Origin: Micrococcales bacterium
GTDB taxonomy: Bacteria; Actinomycetota; Actinomycetes; Actinomycetales; Cellulomonadaceae
Assembly: GCA_009785115.1 (NCBI GenBank)
Contig: WQWY01000012.1
Coordinates: forward strand, 18,814 to 82,813
Length of the DNA stretch: 64,000 nt
Direction of reading: 5' to 3'
The position numbers were made by a program, and so were the translations under genes. How positions within the stretch are numbered: position 1 is the first letter of the stretch; the number at the start of each line of letters is the position of its first letter. A model generated the notes under the pieces. That model did no database searches and had not been told where the DNA came from. It saw only the letters and a list, made by a program, of their open reading frames with translations. This document shows, piece after piece, positions 34,936-44,270 of this stretch.

Positions 34936-37296
34936 TCAGAGGATGTCTCGGCCGGAGAGCACCCGGAACGAGACGGCGCCCGGGATGATCGGCACCCAGA
35001 ACGTCGCGAGCCGGTAGAGCGCCACACCGGCAAGAGCGGGCTGTGGGGGAACCCCCAGCCCCGTCAGCGAGGCCAGCAGGACGGCCTCGACAGCACCCAG
35101 CCCGCCGGGCGTCGGTGCCGCCGTGGCCAGCGCACCCGCCGTGAGCGAGATCAGCGCGACCGCGACGAAGGACGGCTCGACCCCGAAGGCCCGCACCGCG
35201 AAGTACAGCGCGGACGCGTACCCGAGCGGCAGCAGGGCGACACCGCCGAACAGCGAGATCACCTTCGCGGGGCTGGACACCACCTCGCGCATCGCGTCGG
35301 CCGAGGAGCGCACCGCCGGGATCAGCTTCTGCGTGATGAGGCGCCGCACCCGTGGCACGGCCAGCGTCACCCCGACGATGGTGAGCACCCCGCCGATCAC
35401 CCCGGCGACGACCGCCGGCGACGTCCACCCCCGCAGCTCGTGAGCGAGCACGTCGGTGTTGCCCGCCCAGATGGCGAACCCTGTGAGGATCGACAGGTGC
35501 ACCGTGAGCACCGCGGCCTCTTTCGCGGCGCTGGCCGAGGCGGCGACAGACGTCGGGAAACCTCGCTTCTGCAAGAAGCGCACGTTGAGCCCGACCTGGC
35601 CGATCCCCGGAGGGGTGAACGACGAGACGAACGAGGCCGCCACCGCCACCGCCGTGGCCTGCCCCACCGGCACCCGCCCCGGGGTGCCCCCGACCAGCCC
35701 GAGCGCGGCGCCGACATACGTCGCCGCTGAGGCGAGCACCAGCGGCAGCACCCAGCGCCAGTCGACGTCGACGATCACCTGGAGCAGCGACCCCAGGTCG
35801 GTGAACTGCGGGGCGAGGAAGATCACCGCCAGGCCGAGCATCGTCACCATGACCAGGGTGCGGGGGCGCAGACGCTCGATCCGCTCGAACTGCGGCTCCT
35901 CGACCCCGGTCACCGCGCTGACCTCAGCGACCAGCGGTCCTAGACCACCGGCGGCCTTGACGGCCGCCCGGGTGGTGGGGGTGAGCGCCTCGGGCACCAG
36001 ACGAGACAGCGCGGCGGTCAGCCGGGCGCGACCGAGCACCCGGTAGGCCACCGCGACCGCACGCTCCGGGCCGACCAGCGCCGAGGTCGAGGCGAGCAGC
36101 TCGGCCACGTCCCCCGCGAGCACACCGTCCGGCGCGGCCGGCTGGGCCCTGCTCAGGCTCACCACGACGACACCGTCGTCGGTGACCACGATGTGCTGCG
36201 CGGCGAGCCAGCGCACCGCGACCCGGGCGTCAGCGAGCCTGGCGACCTCCTGCCAGGTGGCGTCCAGCACGTCGTCACCGACCGCCTCACCGAGGTCGGC
36301 TAGCGTGGGACCCCGCACGTACCCCACGGCCAGCACCGCCTCGCCGTGGGCTCCCGCGGCCACGGCCAGCACCGGCGCGACAGACACCTGACGGCTGGCG
36401 GCGAGCAGCCCGACCATCGCCTCGTGAGACACCGCACGCACCGGGGACCCGAACGGCGCCTCGTCACCGACCGCCCGCCACCGCAGGCGTCGGTAGCCCC
36501 TCCGCACCCGGTCGGTGCGCCACTCCCGCTCACCCAGGACGCGGATCAGCACCGGGCCCTGGTCGCTCGTCCCCCGGTAGGCCCAGCCAGGCTCCGTCGC
36601 GGGCTCGAGGTCACGGACGGGCAGACCGCACCCGGCGAGCACCCCGGTCACGCCTGTCGGGGTGAGCACCGACACCGCCCGGCCGACCAGCAGCGCCACC
36701 GACGACCCGGCCACGCCGCCGATGCCGACCGCGAGCAGCACCCCGACCGGCCCGGCCCCGGTCGAGACCACCCGGGCCAGGGCCAGCAGCACCAGCAGCG
36801 ACCAGACCATCCGAGACCAGCTGGGCCTCAGCACCGGAGCGACCACGGCCGTCACCGCCGCGAACGCCGCGATCTCCCAGGCCTGCGGGACGCTCACGTC
36901 GCGCGTCGACACCGTGATGGCCGTCGCCCAGTCGCGCGCCGAGACCGCCTGGGTGATGAGCACGTACCCGACCAGGCCCGCGAACGCGGCCAGCACCGCC
37001 CGCCCCAGCGCCGCGAAGCGCCGACGGACCAGCAGCCAGAGCGGCCCGACGACGACCATCACCAGATAGGCGGCGCCCACCAGCCCGAGCAGGACCGTCG
37101 CGACCCCCTCGGGAACCCCGGCGAAGGCGGTGCGCAGGTCACCGGCGATCCCCGACGCGGTCCGCTCACCGACCCGGGAGAGCCCGAGCGCGATGCCGAC
37201 GACGACCGCGAACCCGACGAGGGTGCGGACGTCTTGCCAGCCCGCGCGACGTGTGACGTCACGGTAGTCCGGCTCGACCCGCTGGCCGTCGACCAT
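34936..37296 (-). CDS. Large flippase-like (UPF0104/YbhN) membrane protein with kinase-like middle
   Basis: A 786-residue protein in three parts. Helices near the N-terminus (LVGFAVVVGIALGLSRVG and further spans to ~250) are followed by a soluble region (~260-460) reminiscent of an ABC1/aminoglycoside-phosphotransferase-type pseudokinase (VRAVSHEAMVGLLAASRQVS, VGYVRGPTLADLGEAVGDDV). The C-terminal ~320 residues are a lysylphosphatidylglycerol-synthase-type flippase domain with SFVSSFTPPGIGQVGLNVRF and TAAPTPGGLGAVEAVLLASL. It lacks the GNAT-like synthase domain of MprF. A lipid-linked substrate is likely but unknown. The ATG at 37296 follows GGGGAGGG closely; an ATG at 37338 is an alternative. 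Confidence 0.78.
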   Translation of the reverse strand: MVDGQRVEPDYRDVTRRAGWQDVRTLVGFAVVVGIALGLSRVGERTASGIAGDLRTAFAGVPEGVATVLLGLVGAAYLVMVVVGPLWLLVRRRFAALGRAVLAAFAGLVGYVLITQAVSARDWATAITVSTRDVSVPQAWEIAAFAAVTAVVAPVLRPSWSRMVWSLLVLLALARVVSTGAGPVGVLLAVGIGGVAGSSVALLVGRAVSVLTPTGVTGVLAGCGLPVRDLEPATEPGWAYRGTSDQGPVLIRVLGEREWRTDRVRRGYRRLRWRAVGDEAPFGSPVRAVSHEAMVGLLAASRQVSVAPVLAVAAGAHGEAVLAVGYVRGPTLADLGEAVGDDVLDATWQEVARLADARVAVRWLAAQHIVVTDDGVVVVSLSRAQPAAPDGVLAGDVAELLASTSALVGPERAVAVAYRVLGRARLTAALSRLVPEALTPTTRAAVKAAGGLGPLVAEVSAVTGVEEPQFERIERLRPRTLVMVTMLGLAVIFLAPQFTDLGSLLQVIVDVDWRWVLPLVLASAATYVGAALGLVGGTPGRVPVGQATAVAVAASFVSSFTPPGIGQVGLNVRFLQKRGFPTSVAASASAAKEAAVLTVHLSILTGFAIWAGNTDVLAHELRGWTSPAVVAGVIGGVLTIVGVTLAVPRVRRLITQKLIPAVRSSADAMREVVSSPAKVISLFGGVALLPLGYASALYFAVRAFGVEPSFVAVALISLTAGALATAAPTPGGLGAVEAVLLASLTGLGVPPQPALAGVALYRLATFWVPIIPGAVSFRVLSGRDIL

Positions 37297-37383
37297 GCCC
37301 TCCCCAGTCGCCGCTGCTGAGAACACGTTACCGACCATCGGCTCACCCAGCGTCCCTGTGAGCACGCCGATACACCCGTTCGG

Positions 37384-37456
37384 TGCGCCTGGCGCGATTC
37401 GAACGCGCGACACCCGCTTTAGGAGAGCGGTGCTCTATCCCCTGAGCTACAGGCGC
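37384..37456 (-). tRNA. tRNA-Arg(CCT)
   Basis: Minus-strand cloverleaf with acceptor GCGCCTG/CAGGCGC, D-arm AGCTCAGGGGATAGAGC, anticodon stem CCGCT/AGCGG with the loop CTCCTAA (anticodon CCT), and T-arm GCGCG-TTCGAAT-CGCGC. Discriminator A; CCA not encoded. It reads rare AGG codons. Confidence 0.96.
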
Positions 37457-37615
37457 GGGGACCGTCGTCCAGCGTACCGGGCGCTGGCGGCAGTATGGGC
37501 ACCAGAACCTGCGAGGCCGGTGTCTTCGGTCGCAGCGTCCTCGACCGGACGGCGACGACACGTCGTCCTCGAGGGGATACCCGGGGTGCGGCCCTCGCCA
37601 GCCTCCAGGAAGCCG

Positions 37616-37665
37616 TGAGGGTGGGGGCGATGTCGGCATCGTTCACGACATCGCCCCCACCCTCA
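37616..37665 (-). terminator. Terminator hairpin downstream of the LppM-like gene
   Basis: A perfect 19-bp stem, TGAGGGTGGGGGCGATGTC (37616-37634) with 37647-37665, and a 12-nt loop, 22 bp after the lipoprotein stop. The rest of the 231-bp gap between this gene and tRNA-Arg shows no gene. Confidence 0.75.
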
Positions 37666-37687
37666 GGCCCTCATCGACCTTCGTGGG

Positions 37688-38884
37688 CTACGCAGGTGGC
37701 GGCTGCTGGCCCGGGTACGGCGGCTGCGCCCCTGGGGGCTGCTCCGGCTGGCCGGGCTGCGGGTAACCCTGCGGCTGCCCCGGCTGCGGGTAGCCCTGCG
37801 GCTGGCCGGGCTGGGGGTAGCCCTGCGGCTGGCCGGGCTGCGGTGGATAGGGCTGTCCCGGAGCCGGTGGCTGCGGCTGCCCTTCCGGCTGGGGCGGGTA
37901 CGGCTGCGCCGCGCCTGGCTGGGGCGGGTAGCCCTGCGGCTGCCCCGGCTGGGGCGGGTACGGCTGCCCCGGAGCCGGCTGCGGTGGGTAGCCCTGGGGT
38001 GTGCCCGGCTGCGGGTAGCCCTGCGGCCCGGGCTGAGGCGGGTAGGGCTGCCCCGGTGCCGGCTGCGGGTAGCCCTGCGGCTGCCCGGCCTGCGGCGCGT
38101 ATCCCTGCACCGACGCGGGAGCGTTCTTGCCCTTGCGGCGGAGCACGAGCACCAGCGTCACGATCCCGGCCACGACCACGAGGCCGACAACAGCGAGCAC
38201 GATCCACACCAAGGAGGAGATCCCGGACGTCGCGTCCTCGTCGACAGACGCTACGTCGTCACTGATGGGCACCGGGGTCTCGCGACCAGAGGACGACCCT
38301 CCGGACCCCGTGGCCTCGCCGACAGCCCGCAGCCCCTCGGCCGCCATCATGTCTCTCGGGTCGTCCCAGGTCACCGTGGTCCCGTCGACCTTCGACGAGC
38401 CGTTGTGCTCGAGAACCTGGCCAGGGAAGGTCACCGAGACCCGGAACGAGTCGAACATCCCCGCGGCCATCGCGGCGCCAGCGGCGCCGGCGTCCGCGTC
38501 CTCCTCGTCAGAGGTCATGGTGAAGACGTACGTCCCGTCGACGCGCTCCAGGCTGCCGTCCATGTCAGCCAGGGTGGTGGTCCCCGACATCTCGCACGCC
38601 ATGTAGTCGGCGTCCGACACGTCTCTCACCGTGTAGTCCGCGCCTCCGGACCCGATGCCGGTGCTCGACTCGCTGCACATGTCCTCGATGGAGAGGGGCT
38701 CGCCCATCTCCGCCATCATGTCGGCGGTCTCCTTCGACACCCCGATCAGCGCCTGGACCTGGACGTTGTCATCAGACTTGATGGTGACGTCCATCTCCAT
38801 CTTCATGCAGCCGCTCAGAGCGAGCAGCGCGACCGCTCCCGCGGCGATCACCGCAGAACGGTGACGACGCCTCCTGGGCGTCAT
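37688..38884 (-). CDS. LppM-like lipoprotein with second membrane helix and Pro/Gln/Tyr-rich tail
   Basis: A 398-residue envelope protein. The lipobox LSGC places the lipidated cysteine at residue 26, followed by the LppM-type domain ([20 protein letters not shown] onward) to about residue 200. A transmembrane helix (~235-260, [20 protein letters not shown]) ends in RRKGK, so the tail is cytoplasmic. That tail (~270-398) consists of degenerate GYPQPGQPQ and PYPPQPGQ repeats. The ATG at 38884 ([10 protein letters not shown]) has GAGG about 10 nt upstream. LppM relatives are surface proteins of mycobacteria; the repetitive cytoplasmic tail suggests a scaffold or phase-separating role, which is inference. 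Confidence 0.8.
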   Translation of the reverse strand: MTPRRRRHRSAVIAAGAVALLALSGCMKMEMDVTIKSDDNVQVQALIGVSKETADMMAEMGEPLSIEDMCSESSTGIGSGGADYTVRDVSDADYMACEMSGTTTLADMDGSLERVDGTYVFTMTSDEEDADAGAAGAAMAAGMFDSFRVSVTFPGQVLEHNGSSKVDGTTVTWDDPRDMMAAEGLRAVGEATGSGGSSSGRETPVPISDDVASVDEDATSGISSLVWIVLAVVGLVVVAGIVTLVLVLRRKGKNAPASVQGYAPQAGQPQGYPQPAPGQPYPPQPGPQGYPQPGTPQGYPPQPAPGQPYPPQPGQPQGYPPQPGAAQPYPPQPEGQPQPPAPGQPYPPQPGQPQGYPQPGQPQGYPQPGQPQGYPQPGQPEQPPGAQPPYPGQQPPPA

Positions 38885-39049
38885 TGTCTTGGACACCTCG
38901 ACCACTCGCTTCCCTGAGACGTTGCGCCTGCCGGTCTTGGCCGACGAGCCGAGGGTACCGCTGTACCCGGGTTCGCACGACGATTCCGCGACGCTCAGGA
39001 CGCATGTCGGCCGCGCCGCGAGCCTGACCCGTCGAGCCTGGGACGCGCC

Positions 39050-40711
39050 CTACCCGTTGATGAGGTCTCGGCGGCGCAGGCCCAGGGCGCCGACGACGGC
39101 CAGGGCGACAGCCACGGCGACGAGCGCGACGAGCGTGCCCGCCGAGACGGTCTCGCCGGGCACCCGGGGCACCAGGGCGTAGGGGGAGATCTTGGCGACC
39201 CAGCTCGGCAGCCCGAGCAGCACGGCGGCGATGTCCATGATGAAACCCCAGACCACCAGCACCCAGGCGGCCACGACCGCGCGAGGCGCCCACCCGTAGA
39301 GGGCCAGGGCGAGCCCGGCCACCACGAGCGACGGCGGTATCTGGACCAGCGCACCGCCCAGCGGGTCGGTCAGGCTGGTCGGCATCGGCCCGCCCGCCAT
39401 CAGGTGCCCACCGGCGAGCATGAGCGCGAACACCACCGGGATCGCGACCACGCCGATCACGAGGAGCCCCGCGGCGGCACCCGCGAACCGCCCGCGCGAG
39501 ACCGGGGTGGAGAGCACCAGGCCCAGGCGACCCAGCGACTCGTCGTGCACCAGGGCCATGGTGACCGTGATGGCCCACGCCCCGGCGGCCATCCCGGCGA
39601 AGCCGACCACCGTCGCGGTCATCACGTTCTCCAGGCCGCTGGCCCCGCCCAGCGCCGTGAGCGCCTTCTCCAGCCGTGGGGACGAGGTGAGCAGGCTCGC
39701 GATGGACGGCAGGATCAGCCCGACGATCAGCCCGTACGACCCAGCGGCGACGGCCCAGGTCGGCACCGTCGACCCGTGCACCCGCACCTGGAGCGCCCAC
39801 GGCGAGCGCAGACCGGCCGCGCGGGCCGGCCCCGGGCGGGGCTGGATCAGCCCGGCACCCAGGTCTCGGTGCAGCGCCACGACGCCCGCCACCACCGCCA
39901 GGGCCACCCCGAGAGCCAGGCAGAGCACGAACGGCCACAGCGAGGGCGTGCCGAACGGGTCGACCTTCTGCGCCCACCCGATCGGAGACACCCAGTGCAA
40001 CCACCCCAGGTCTTGCCTGACGTCAGCGACCCCGCGCAGGGCGTAGCCGACCATCACCGTCGCCGCGGCCATCGCCGTGGCGGTGCGCGAGGTCGTCGCC
40101 AGCTGGGCCACCAGCATGGCCAGACCGGCGGCGGCCACCCCGACACCGAAGTACTGCGCCCCCACCCACCAGGCCCCGGGCCGCCCGTCGGCGAGCCTCG
40201 CGGTCACGAGCATGATCGGGACGGCGCTGGCCGCCGCGGTGATGACCCCGACCTTCCCGGCGGCGAGCAGCGGGGCCAGCGCCCCCGTCGCCCCGGCCCG
40301 GACGAGCTCGGTGCGCCCGGCTTCCTCCTCCTTGCGGGTGTGGCGCACCACAGACATCGCCACCACGACGCCGACGGCAGCGATCATGAACAGCCCGACC
40401 CGCCAGGACGAGACCGCGGCCACCCCGGTGGCCTGGAGCGGCCCGAGCAGGGCGAGGAACGCCGGGCTGGCACCGAGCGTCGCCGCGAGCTCTTGGCGAG
40501 ACGCCGCGGTGGGGTACCCCTTGGTGATCGACGCGGCCGTGATCGCCACCATGGCCACGATCACCGCGGCGGTCGCCGGCAGGGCGGTCCGGTCACGGTG
40601 CAGAGCCATGCGCACCAGCCGCCAGGTGCCCGCTGTCACCGTGGTGCGGGCACCACCCCGTCGTCGTGCGGCTGGCGACCGGTCGACGGCCGGGGCGAGG
40701 GTCGCGCTCAC
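39050..40711 (-). CDS. ABC-2 type exporter permease (multidrug/antibiotic efflux type)
   Basis: A 553-residue membrane protein with about twelve helices in two halves of six, the layout of fused ABC-2 permeases annotated as exporters of polyketide antibiotics. Family hallmarks include the first loop KGYPTAASRQELAATLGASP and the R-HTRKEEEAGRTELVRAGAT segment. The GTG start overlaps the ATPase stop by 4 bp. Substrate unknown. Confidence 0.87.
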   Translation of the reverse strand: MSATLAPAVDRSPAARRRGGARTTVTAGTWRLVRMALHRDRTALPATAAVIVAMVAITAASITKGYPTAASRQELAATLGASPAFLALLGPLQATGVAAVSSWRVGLFMIAAVGVVVAMSVVRHTRKEEEAGRTELVRAGATGALAPLLAAGKVGVITAAASAVPIMLVTARLADGRPGAWWVGAQYFGVGVAAAGLAMLVAQLATTSRTATAMAAATVMVGYALRGVADVRQDLGWLHWVSPIGWAQKVDPFGTPSLWPFVLCLALGVALAVVAGVVALHRDLGAGLIQPRPGPARAAGLRSPWALQVRVHGSTVPTWAVAAGSYGLIVGLILPSIASLLTSSPRLEKALTALGGASGLENVMTATVVGFAGMAAGAWAITVTMALVHDESLGRLGLVLSTPVSRGRFAGAAAGLLVIGVVAIPVVFALMLAGGHLMAGGPMPTSLTDPLGGALVQIPPSLVVAGLALALYGWAPRAVVAAWVLVVWGFIMDIAAVLLGLPSWVAKISPYALVPRVPGETVSAGTLVALVAVAVALAVVGALGLRRRDLING

Positions 40712-41652
40712 CGCCGGCTCCCACGGCGGGTGGCGGGCTCGTCGTCGGACTCCAGCGCGGCGAGCTCGTCGCCGTACTCGCGCAGGAACATCTCCTCCAA
40801 CGACGGCGGTGCCATCGTGAGCGCCCGGGGGCCGAGCGTGGAGAGCGCGGCGGTGACCTCACCGGTCGCGTCGTCGTCCACCGTGAACCTGACCGTCTCG
40901 CCATCACGCACCAGATCGTGCACACCAGGCAAGGCGGCCAGGGGCGCCGGGTCGCCGGTCAGGTGCACGGTGACGGCCGACCGGGTGAGCCGGCGCAGCT
41001 GTTCCAGGCTGCCGGACTGCACGGCCTTGCCGGCACGGATGATGGTCACCGTGTCGCACAGGGCCTCGACCTCGGCCATCACGTGGCTGGACAGCAGCAC
41101 CGCCGTGCCCCGGGCGACGTGCTCACGCACCGTCTCCTCGAAGACCGCAGCCATGAGCGGGTCCAGGCCCGACGTCGGTTCGTCGAGCACCAGGAGGTCC
41201 ACGTCGGCGGCCAGCGCGGCGACCAGGGCGATCTTCTGCCGGTTGCCCTTGGAGTAGCTGGCGACCCTCGTCGTCGGGTTCAGCTCGAAGCGACGCATCA
41301 TGCGGTCACGGCGGGCCGGGTCGGTCCTCACGCCGCGCAGGCCCAGCAGCAGGTCGACGGTCTCGCCGCCGGTCAGCTGGGGCCACAGCGCGACCTCGCC
41401 CGGCACGTAGGACAACCGCTGGTGCAGGGCGACCGCGTCGCGTCGCGGGTCGCCCCCGAGCAGACGCACCGTTCCCGAGTCTGGCTTCAGCATGCCGAGC
41501 AGGACGCGGATCGTCGTGGACTTCCCGGCCCCGTTGGGGCCGAGGAACCCGGCGACCTGCCCAGGTTCGACCACGAGGTCCAGGCCGTCGAGGGCCCGCA
41601 CCGTGCCGAACCGCTTGCGTAGGTCTCTGATCTCGACGGGCTGCTCTGTCAT
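40708..41652 (-). CDS. ABC transporter ATP-binding protein
   Basis: A DrrA/CcmA-like ATPase of 314 residues that energises the permease encoded next. It has Walker A GPNGAGKST, signature SYSKGNRQKIALVAALAADV, Walker B LLVLDEPTSGLDPL and H-loop SSHVM, with a C-terminal extension (~225-314) typical of drug-export ATPases. The signature reads YSKGN rather than LSGGQ, which is common in this subfamily. The ATG at 41652 has AAAGGTG upstream. Confidence 0.92.
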   Translation of the reverse strand: MTEQPVEIRDLRKRFGTVRALDGLDLVVEPGQVAGFLGPNGAGKSTTIRVLLGMLKPDSGTVRLLGGDPRRDAVALHQRLSYVPGEVALWPQLTGGETVDLLLGLRGVRTDPARRDRMMRRFELNPTTRVASYSKGNRQKIALVAALAADVDLLVLDEPTSGLDPLMAAVFEETVREHVARGTAVLLSSHVMAEVEALCDTVTIIRAGKAVQSGSLEQLRRLTRSAVTVHLTGDPAPLAALPGVHDLVRDGETVRFTVDDDATGEVTAALSTLGPRALTMAPPSLEEMFLREYGDELAALESDDEPATRRGSRR

Positions 41653-41708
41653 GGCGCACCTTTCCGGTGACATAGATCGAGACAGGCGATACGTGGGAGG
41701 ATCGCACC

Positions 41709-42194
41709 ATGAGCACGGCGTCGCATGCTGAGGTCACCCGACCAGACCCGCTGGCCGATGCCGCCGGGACCCGCCTGTGGGTCGAGCGGGTGGGCTCGCG
41801 CCGCTGGGTGGGGCACAGCTCGCGCGGCGCCACGGTGCGGATCGGCCCAGTCGGCACCGACGGGGCGTTCTCCCCCGCTGAGCTGCTGAAGATCGCGCTG
41901 GCCGGGTGCGCGGGGCTCACCGCTGACGCCCCGCTCGAGCGACGCATCGGCCCGGACGGGCCCGCCACGGTCACGGTCGACGGGTCGTTCGACCCTGAGG
42001 AGAAGCGGTACACGACCCTGACCGACCGGCTCACCGTCGACCTGTCCGGGCTGGACGAGGCCGCCCGGCAACGGCTGTTCGCGAGCCTGCACCGGGCCGT
42101 CGAGGGGCACTGTGTCGTGGCCCGGACCCTGGATGCCGGGGCGAGCACCACGTTCACCGTCGTCGGCGAACCAGAGCGCGAGCACGCGCCGTGA
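41709..42194 (+). CDS. OsmC-family protein
   Basis: A 161-residue protein of the OsmC/Ohr fold, likely a peroxidase acting on organic hydroperoxides. The family segment FSPAELLKIALAGCAGLTAD contains the central-helix cysteine. The second cysteine is in AVEGHCVVARTL. Divergent from the ABC exporter and overlapping the DDAH-type gene downstream by GTGA, so the two are probably co-translated. Confidence 0.85.
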   Translation: MSTASHAEVTRPDPLADAAGTRLWVERVGSRRWVGHSSRGATVRIGPVGTDGAFSPAELLKIALAGCAGLTADAPLERRIGPDGPATVTVDGSFDPEEKRYTTLTDRLTVDLSGLDEAARQRLFASLHRAVEGHCVVARTLDAGASTTFTVVGEPEREHAP

Positions 42195-43090
42195 CGAGCC
42201 CGAGCACGTCGGGCCTGAGCGCGGACATGCCCGGCGCGGACACGCCCGGCGCGGACACGCTGAGCGCGGACGTGCCGGGCCCGAGCCCCACCCGACGGCA
42301 CTATCTGATGTGCCCGCCCACGTACTACGCCGTCACCTACGAGATCAACCCGTGGATGCATGCCGACCAGGCGACCGACACCGCCGTGGCGCTGGCCCAG
42401 TGGGAACGGCTGCGCGACGTGTACCTCGACCTGGGGCACACGGTCGAGGTGATCGACCCGCTGCCCGGGCTGCCCGACATGGTCTACGCGGCCAACGGCG
42501 CCATGGTCGTGGCCGGCACGGTGTACTCGGCCAGCTTCCTGTACCCGCAGCGCCAGCCCGAGGGTCCCGCGTACGAGCGGTGGTTCACCGACCGGGGGTA
42601 CGAGACCTTCACCGCCCAGCACACCAACGAGGGCGAGGGCGACATGCTCGTGGCGGGTGACCTCGTGCTGGCCGGCACGGGGTTCCGCACCAGCCGCGAG
42701 GCGCACGAGGAGCTGCGAGGCCTGCTCGGTGTGGAGGTGCTGGGCCTGGAGCTGGTCGACCCGCGCTACTACCACCTGGACACCGCGCTCACGGTGCTGG
42801 CACCGGGCGAGATCGCCTACCACCCGCCGGCGTTCTCCCCGGAGGCCCGCGAGCTGCTCGCCCACCGCTTCCCCGACGCCGTGATCGTCGGGGCCGACGA
42901 CGCGGCCGTCCTCGGGCTCAATGCGGTGTCTGACGGCAAGCACGTCGTGGTCGCCCCGGCCGCGACCCGCTTCGCCGACCAGCTGCGCGAGCGCGGCTAC
43001 GCACCGATCCCGGTGCCGACCACCGAGCTGCTCAAGGGCGGCGGCGGTGCGAAGTGCTGCACCTTGGAGATCAGGCCCCGGCTCCCGTGA
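42191..43090 (+). CDS. Amidinotransferase-fold hydrolase (dimethylarginine dimethylaminohydrolase-like)
   Basis: A 299-residue pentein-fold enzyme. The substrate-binding N-terminal part is MCPPTYYAVTYEINPWM and DMVYAANGAMVV. The catalytic His is in YYHLDTALTVL and the nucleophilic Cys is 289 or 290 in GGGGAKCCTLEI near the C-terminus. DDAH enzymes hydrolyse methylated arginines to citrulline; ornithine- or arginine-directed relatives share these motifs. The first ~35 residues are a low-complexity extension with a four-fold 5-residue repeat. A later start is possible, but the GTG at 42191 overlaps osmC by GTGA. Confidence 0.85.
   Translation: MTSPSTSGLSADMPGADTPGADTLSADVPGPSPTRRHYLMCPPTYYAVTYEINPWMHADQATDTAVALAQWERLRDVYLDLGHTVEVIDPLPGLPDMVYAANGAMVVAGTVYSASFLYPQRQPEGPAYERWFTDRGYETFTAQHTNEGEGDMLVAGDLVLAGTGFRTSREAHEELRGLLGVEVLGLELVDPRYYHLDTALTVLAPGEIAYHPPAFSPEARELLAHRFPDAVIVGADDAAVLGLNAVSDGKHVVVAPAATRFADQLRERGYAPIPVPTTELLKGGGGAKCCTLEIRPRLP
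42218..42277 (+). repeat. Four 15-bp in-frame repeats in the DDAH-like gene
   Basis: AGCGCGGACATGCCC, GGCGCGGACACGCCC, GGCGCGGACACGCTG and AGCGCGGACGTGCCG encode SADMP-GADTP-GADTL-SADVP in the non-conserved N-terminal extension. The copy number may vary between strains. Confidence 0.85.
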
Positions 43091-43150
43091 CCGCTCGGCT
43101 CAGGCAGCCGTCTGGCACGCACGCCCGCTCCAGGTGACCGCTCGGTCCCT

Positions 43151-43207
43151 ATGAGCACCGAGCCCATAGAGAACACCGGGCCTATGGAGAACACCGCGCT
43201 CACATGA
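43151..43207 (+). repeat. 18-bp tandem repeat, possibly a tiny reading frame
   Basis: Three 18-nt units (GAGCACCGAGCCCATAGA, GAACACCGGGCCTATGGA, GAACACCGCGCTCACATG) lie just after the DDAH-like gene. From the ATG at 43151 they could encode an 18-residue peptide MSTEPIENTGPMENTALT, without a ribosome-binding site. It overlaps the 3' end of the converging CAP-domain gene, so translation is doubtful. Confidence 0.4.
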
Positions 43208-44258
43208 ACGCGGCAGCCCCGTACAGCCAGCCGTCGCGCATCGCGCCTCCGACGCGCACCGACGTGACGTCGGTGCGCAGCATCTGCGCGTTGTGCGGTG
43301 CTGAGCGTGACCAGGCGACGACCAGGGAGGTCGCGCTTCCGTTGCTCACACAGCCCACGATGTTGTCGGCGCCGGAGTGCCAGATGCCTCCGGCGTTCGC
43401 CATCGTCACCGAGTGGGAGCCCAGCGTGCCGGAGGAGACCGCGCTCAGCGCCGGGAGCCCGTTGCGCACCCGGTAGTCGTTGATCGCTGCGGCGATCTCG
43501 CCCGCCGACGCCGAGAAGGCACCCCCACCGGCGGACGTGCACTGCTTGCCGCCCGCGGGGATCGACGAGACCGTCGGGGCCGACGGTGCCGGGGTCGCCG
43601 GGTTCTGGCTCGACCGGACGCTCTGGCCGCTCGCCGTCCGCTGCGCGGCGGCAGCCCTCTGGGCGGCAGCGGCGGCCTCGGCCTGCGCGGCGGCGAGACG
43701 AGCGGCCTCGTTCGCCTGCCACTGGGCCTCCATCTCCCGCACCTGGGCCATCGGCTGGTCGAGCGCCGCCGTCGCGACCGCCACCTGCCTCAGGCTGGTC
43801 CGCTCCTGCGCGAGCAGGCTGCTCAGGGAGTCCGACAGGGCGGCGAGCTGGGCACGGGGCACGTCACCGGCGTTCGGGGACTCCCCCAGGGCGGTGCTCG
43901 CCTGGGAGAGCGCCGCCGTCGCGGCCTGCGTCTGCGCGGTGCGCGTCGAGGCCGCGGTGTCTGTCGTGGTGCGGGTGTAGAGGGTGCCGTAGGCGTCGAC
44001 GTCGGCGTGCATCGCGATGCCCGCCTGGGCTACCCGCGCCATGGCCGCGGCGCGAGCCGCGTGCGAGGAGAACAAGAGGGCAGCACCTGCCCCAGAGCCA
44101 CCGATGACCAGCACACCGGCAAGCACCACCGCGACCGCGCCCCTACCGCGCGGACGCGGTCTTCGTCGCTCTGCCCGAGACGGCGTCCGTTGGGTGGGGA
44201 CGCTGGAGAGTCGCGCGTCAGCGTGCGAGCGCGGCTCGAGAACCTTCTGACGATCCAT
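43200..44258 (-). CDS. Secreted/anchored coiled-coil protein with C-terminal CAP (SCP-like) domain
   Basis: A 352-residue protein. A basic cytoplasmic start (RAERRRPRPRGRG) precedes a signal-anchor helix (VAVVLAGVLVIGGSGAGAAL). An Ala/Gln-rich coiled coil follows to about residue 220, then a Pro/Ser linker. A compact CAP domain starts at AGEIAAAINDYRVRNGLPAL and includes SHSVTMANAGGIWHSGADNI and WSRSAPHNAQML, giving the metal-binding His residues. Such proteins act at the envelope of actinobacteria; enzymatic activity is not established. The ATG at 44258 (MDRQKVLEPRS) was chosen; the frame stays open upstream but covers repeats that look regulatory. Confidence 0.8.
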   Translation of the reverse strand: MDRQKVLEPRSHADARLSSVPTQRTPSRAERRRPRPRGRGAVAVVLAGVLVIGGSGAGAALLFSSHAARAAAMARVAQAGIAMHADVDAYGTLYTRTTTDTAASTRTAQTQAATAALSQASTALGESPNAGDVPRAQLAALSDSLSSLLAQERTSLRQVAVATAALDQPMAQVREMEAQWQANEAARLAAAQAEAAAAAQRAAAAQRTASGQSVRSSQNPATPAPSAPTVSSIPAGGKQCTSAGGGAFSASAGEIAAAINDYRVRNGLPALSAVSSGTLGSHSVTMANAGGIWHSGADNIVGCVSNGSATSLVVAWSRSAPHNAQMLRTDVTSVRVGGAMRDGWLYGAAAFM

Positions 44259-44270
44259 CGTTGTGTCCCA

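Noticed and set aside
37700..38110. Dense short repeats resembling a CRISPR or minisatellite
   Set aside because: They are in-frame Pro/Gln/Tyr repeats of the LppM-like lipoprotein.
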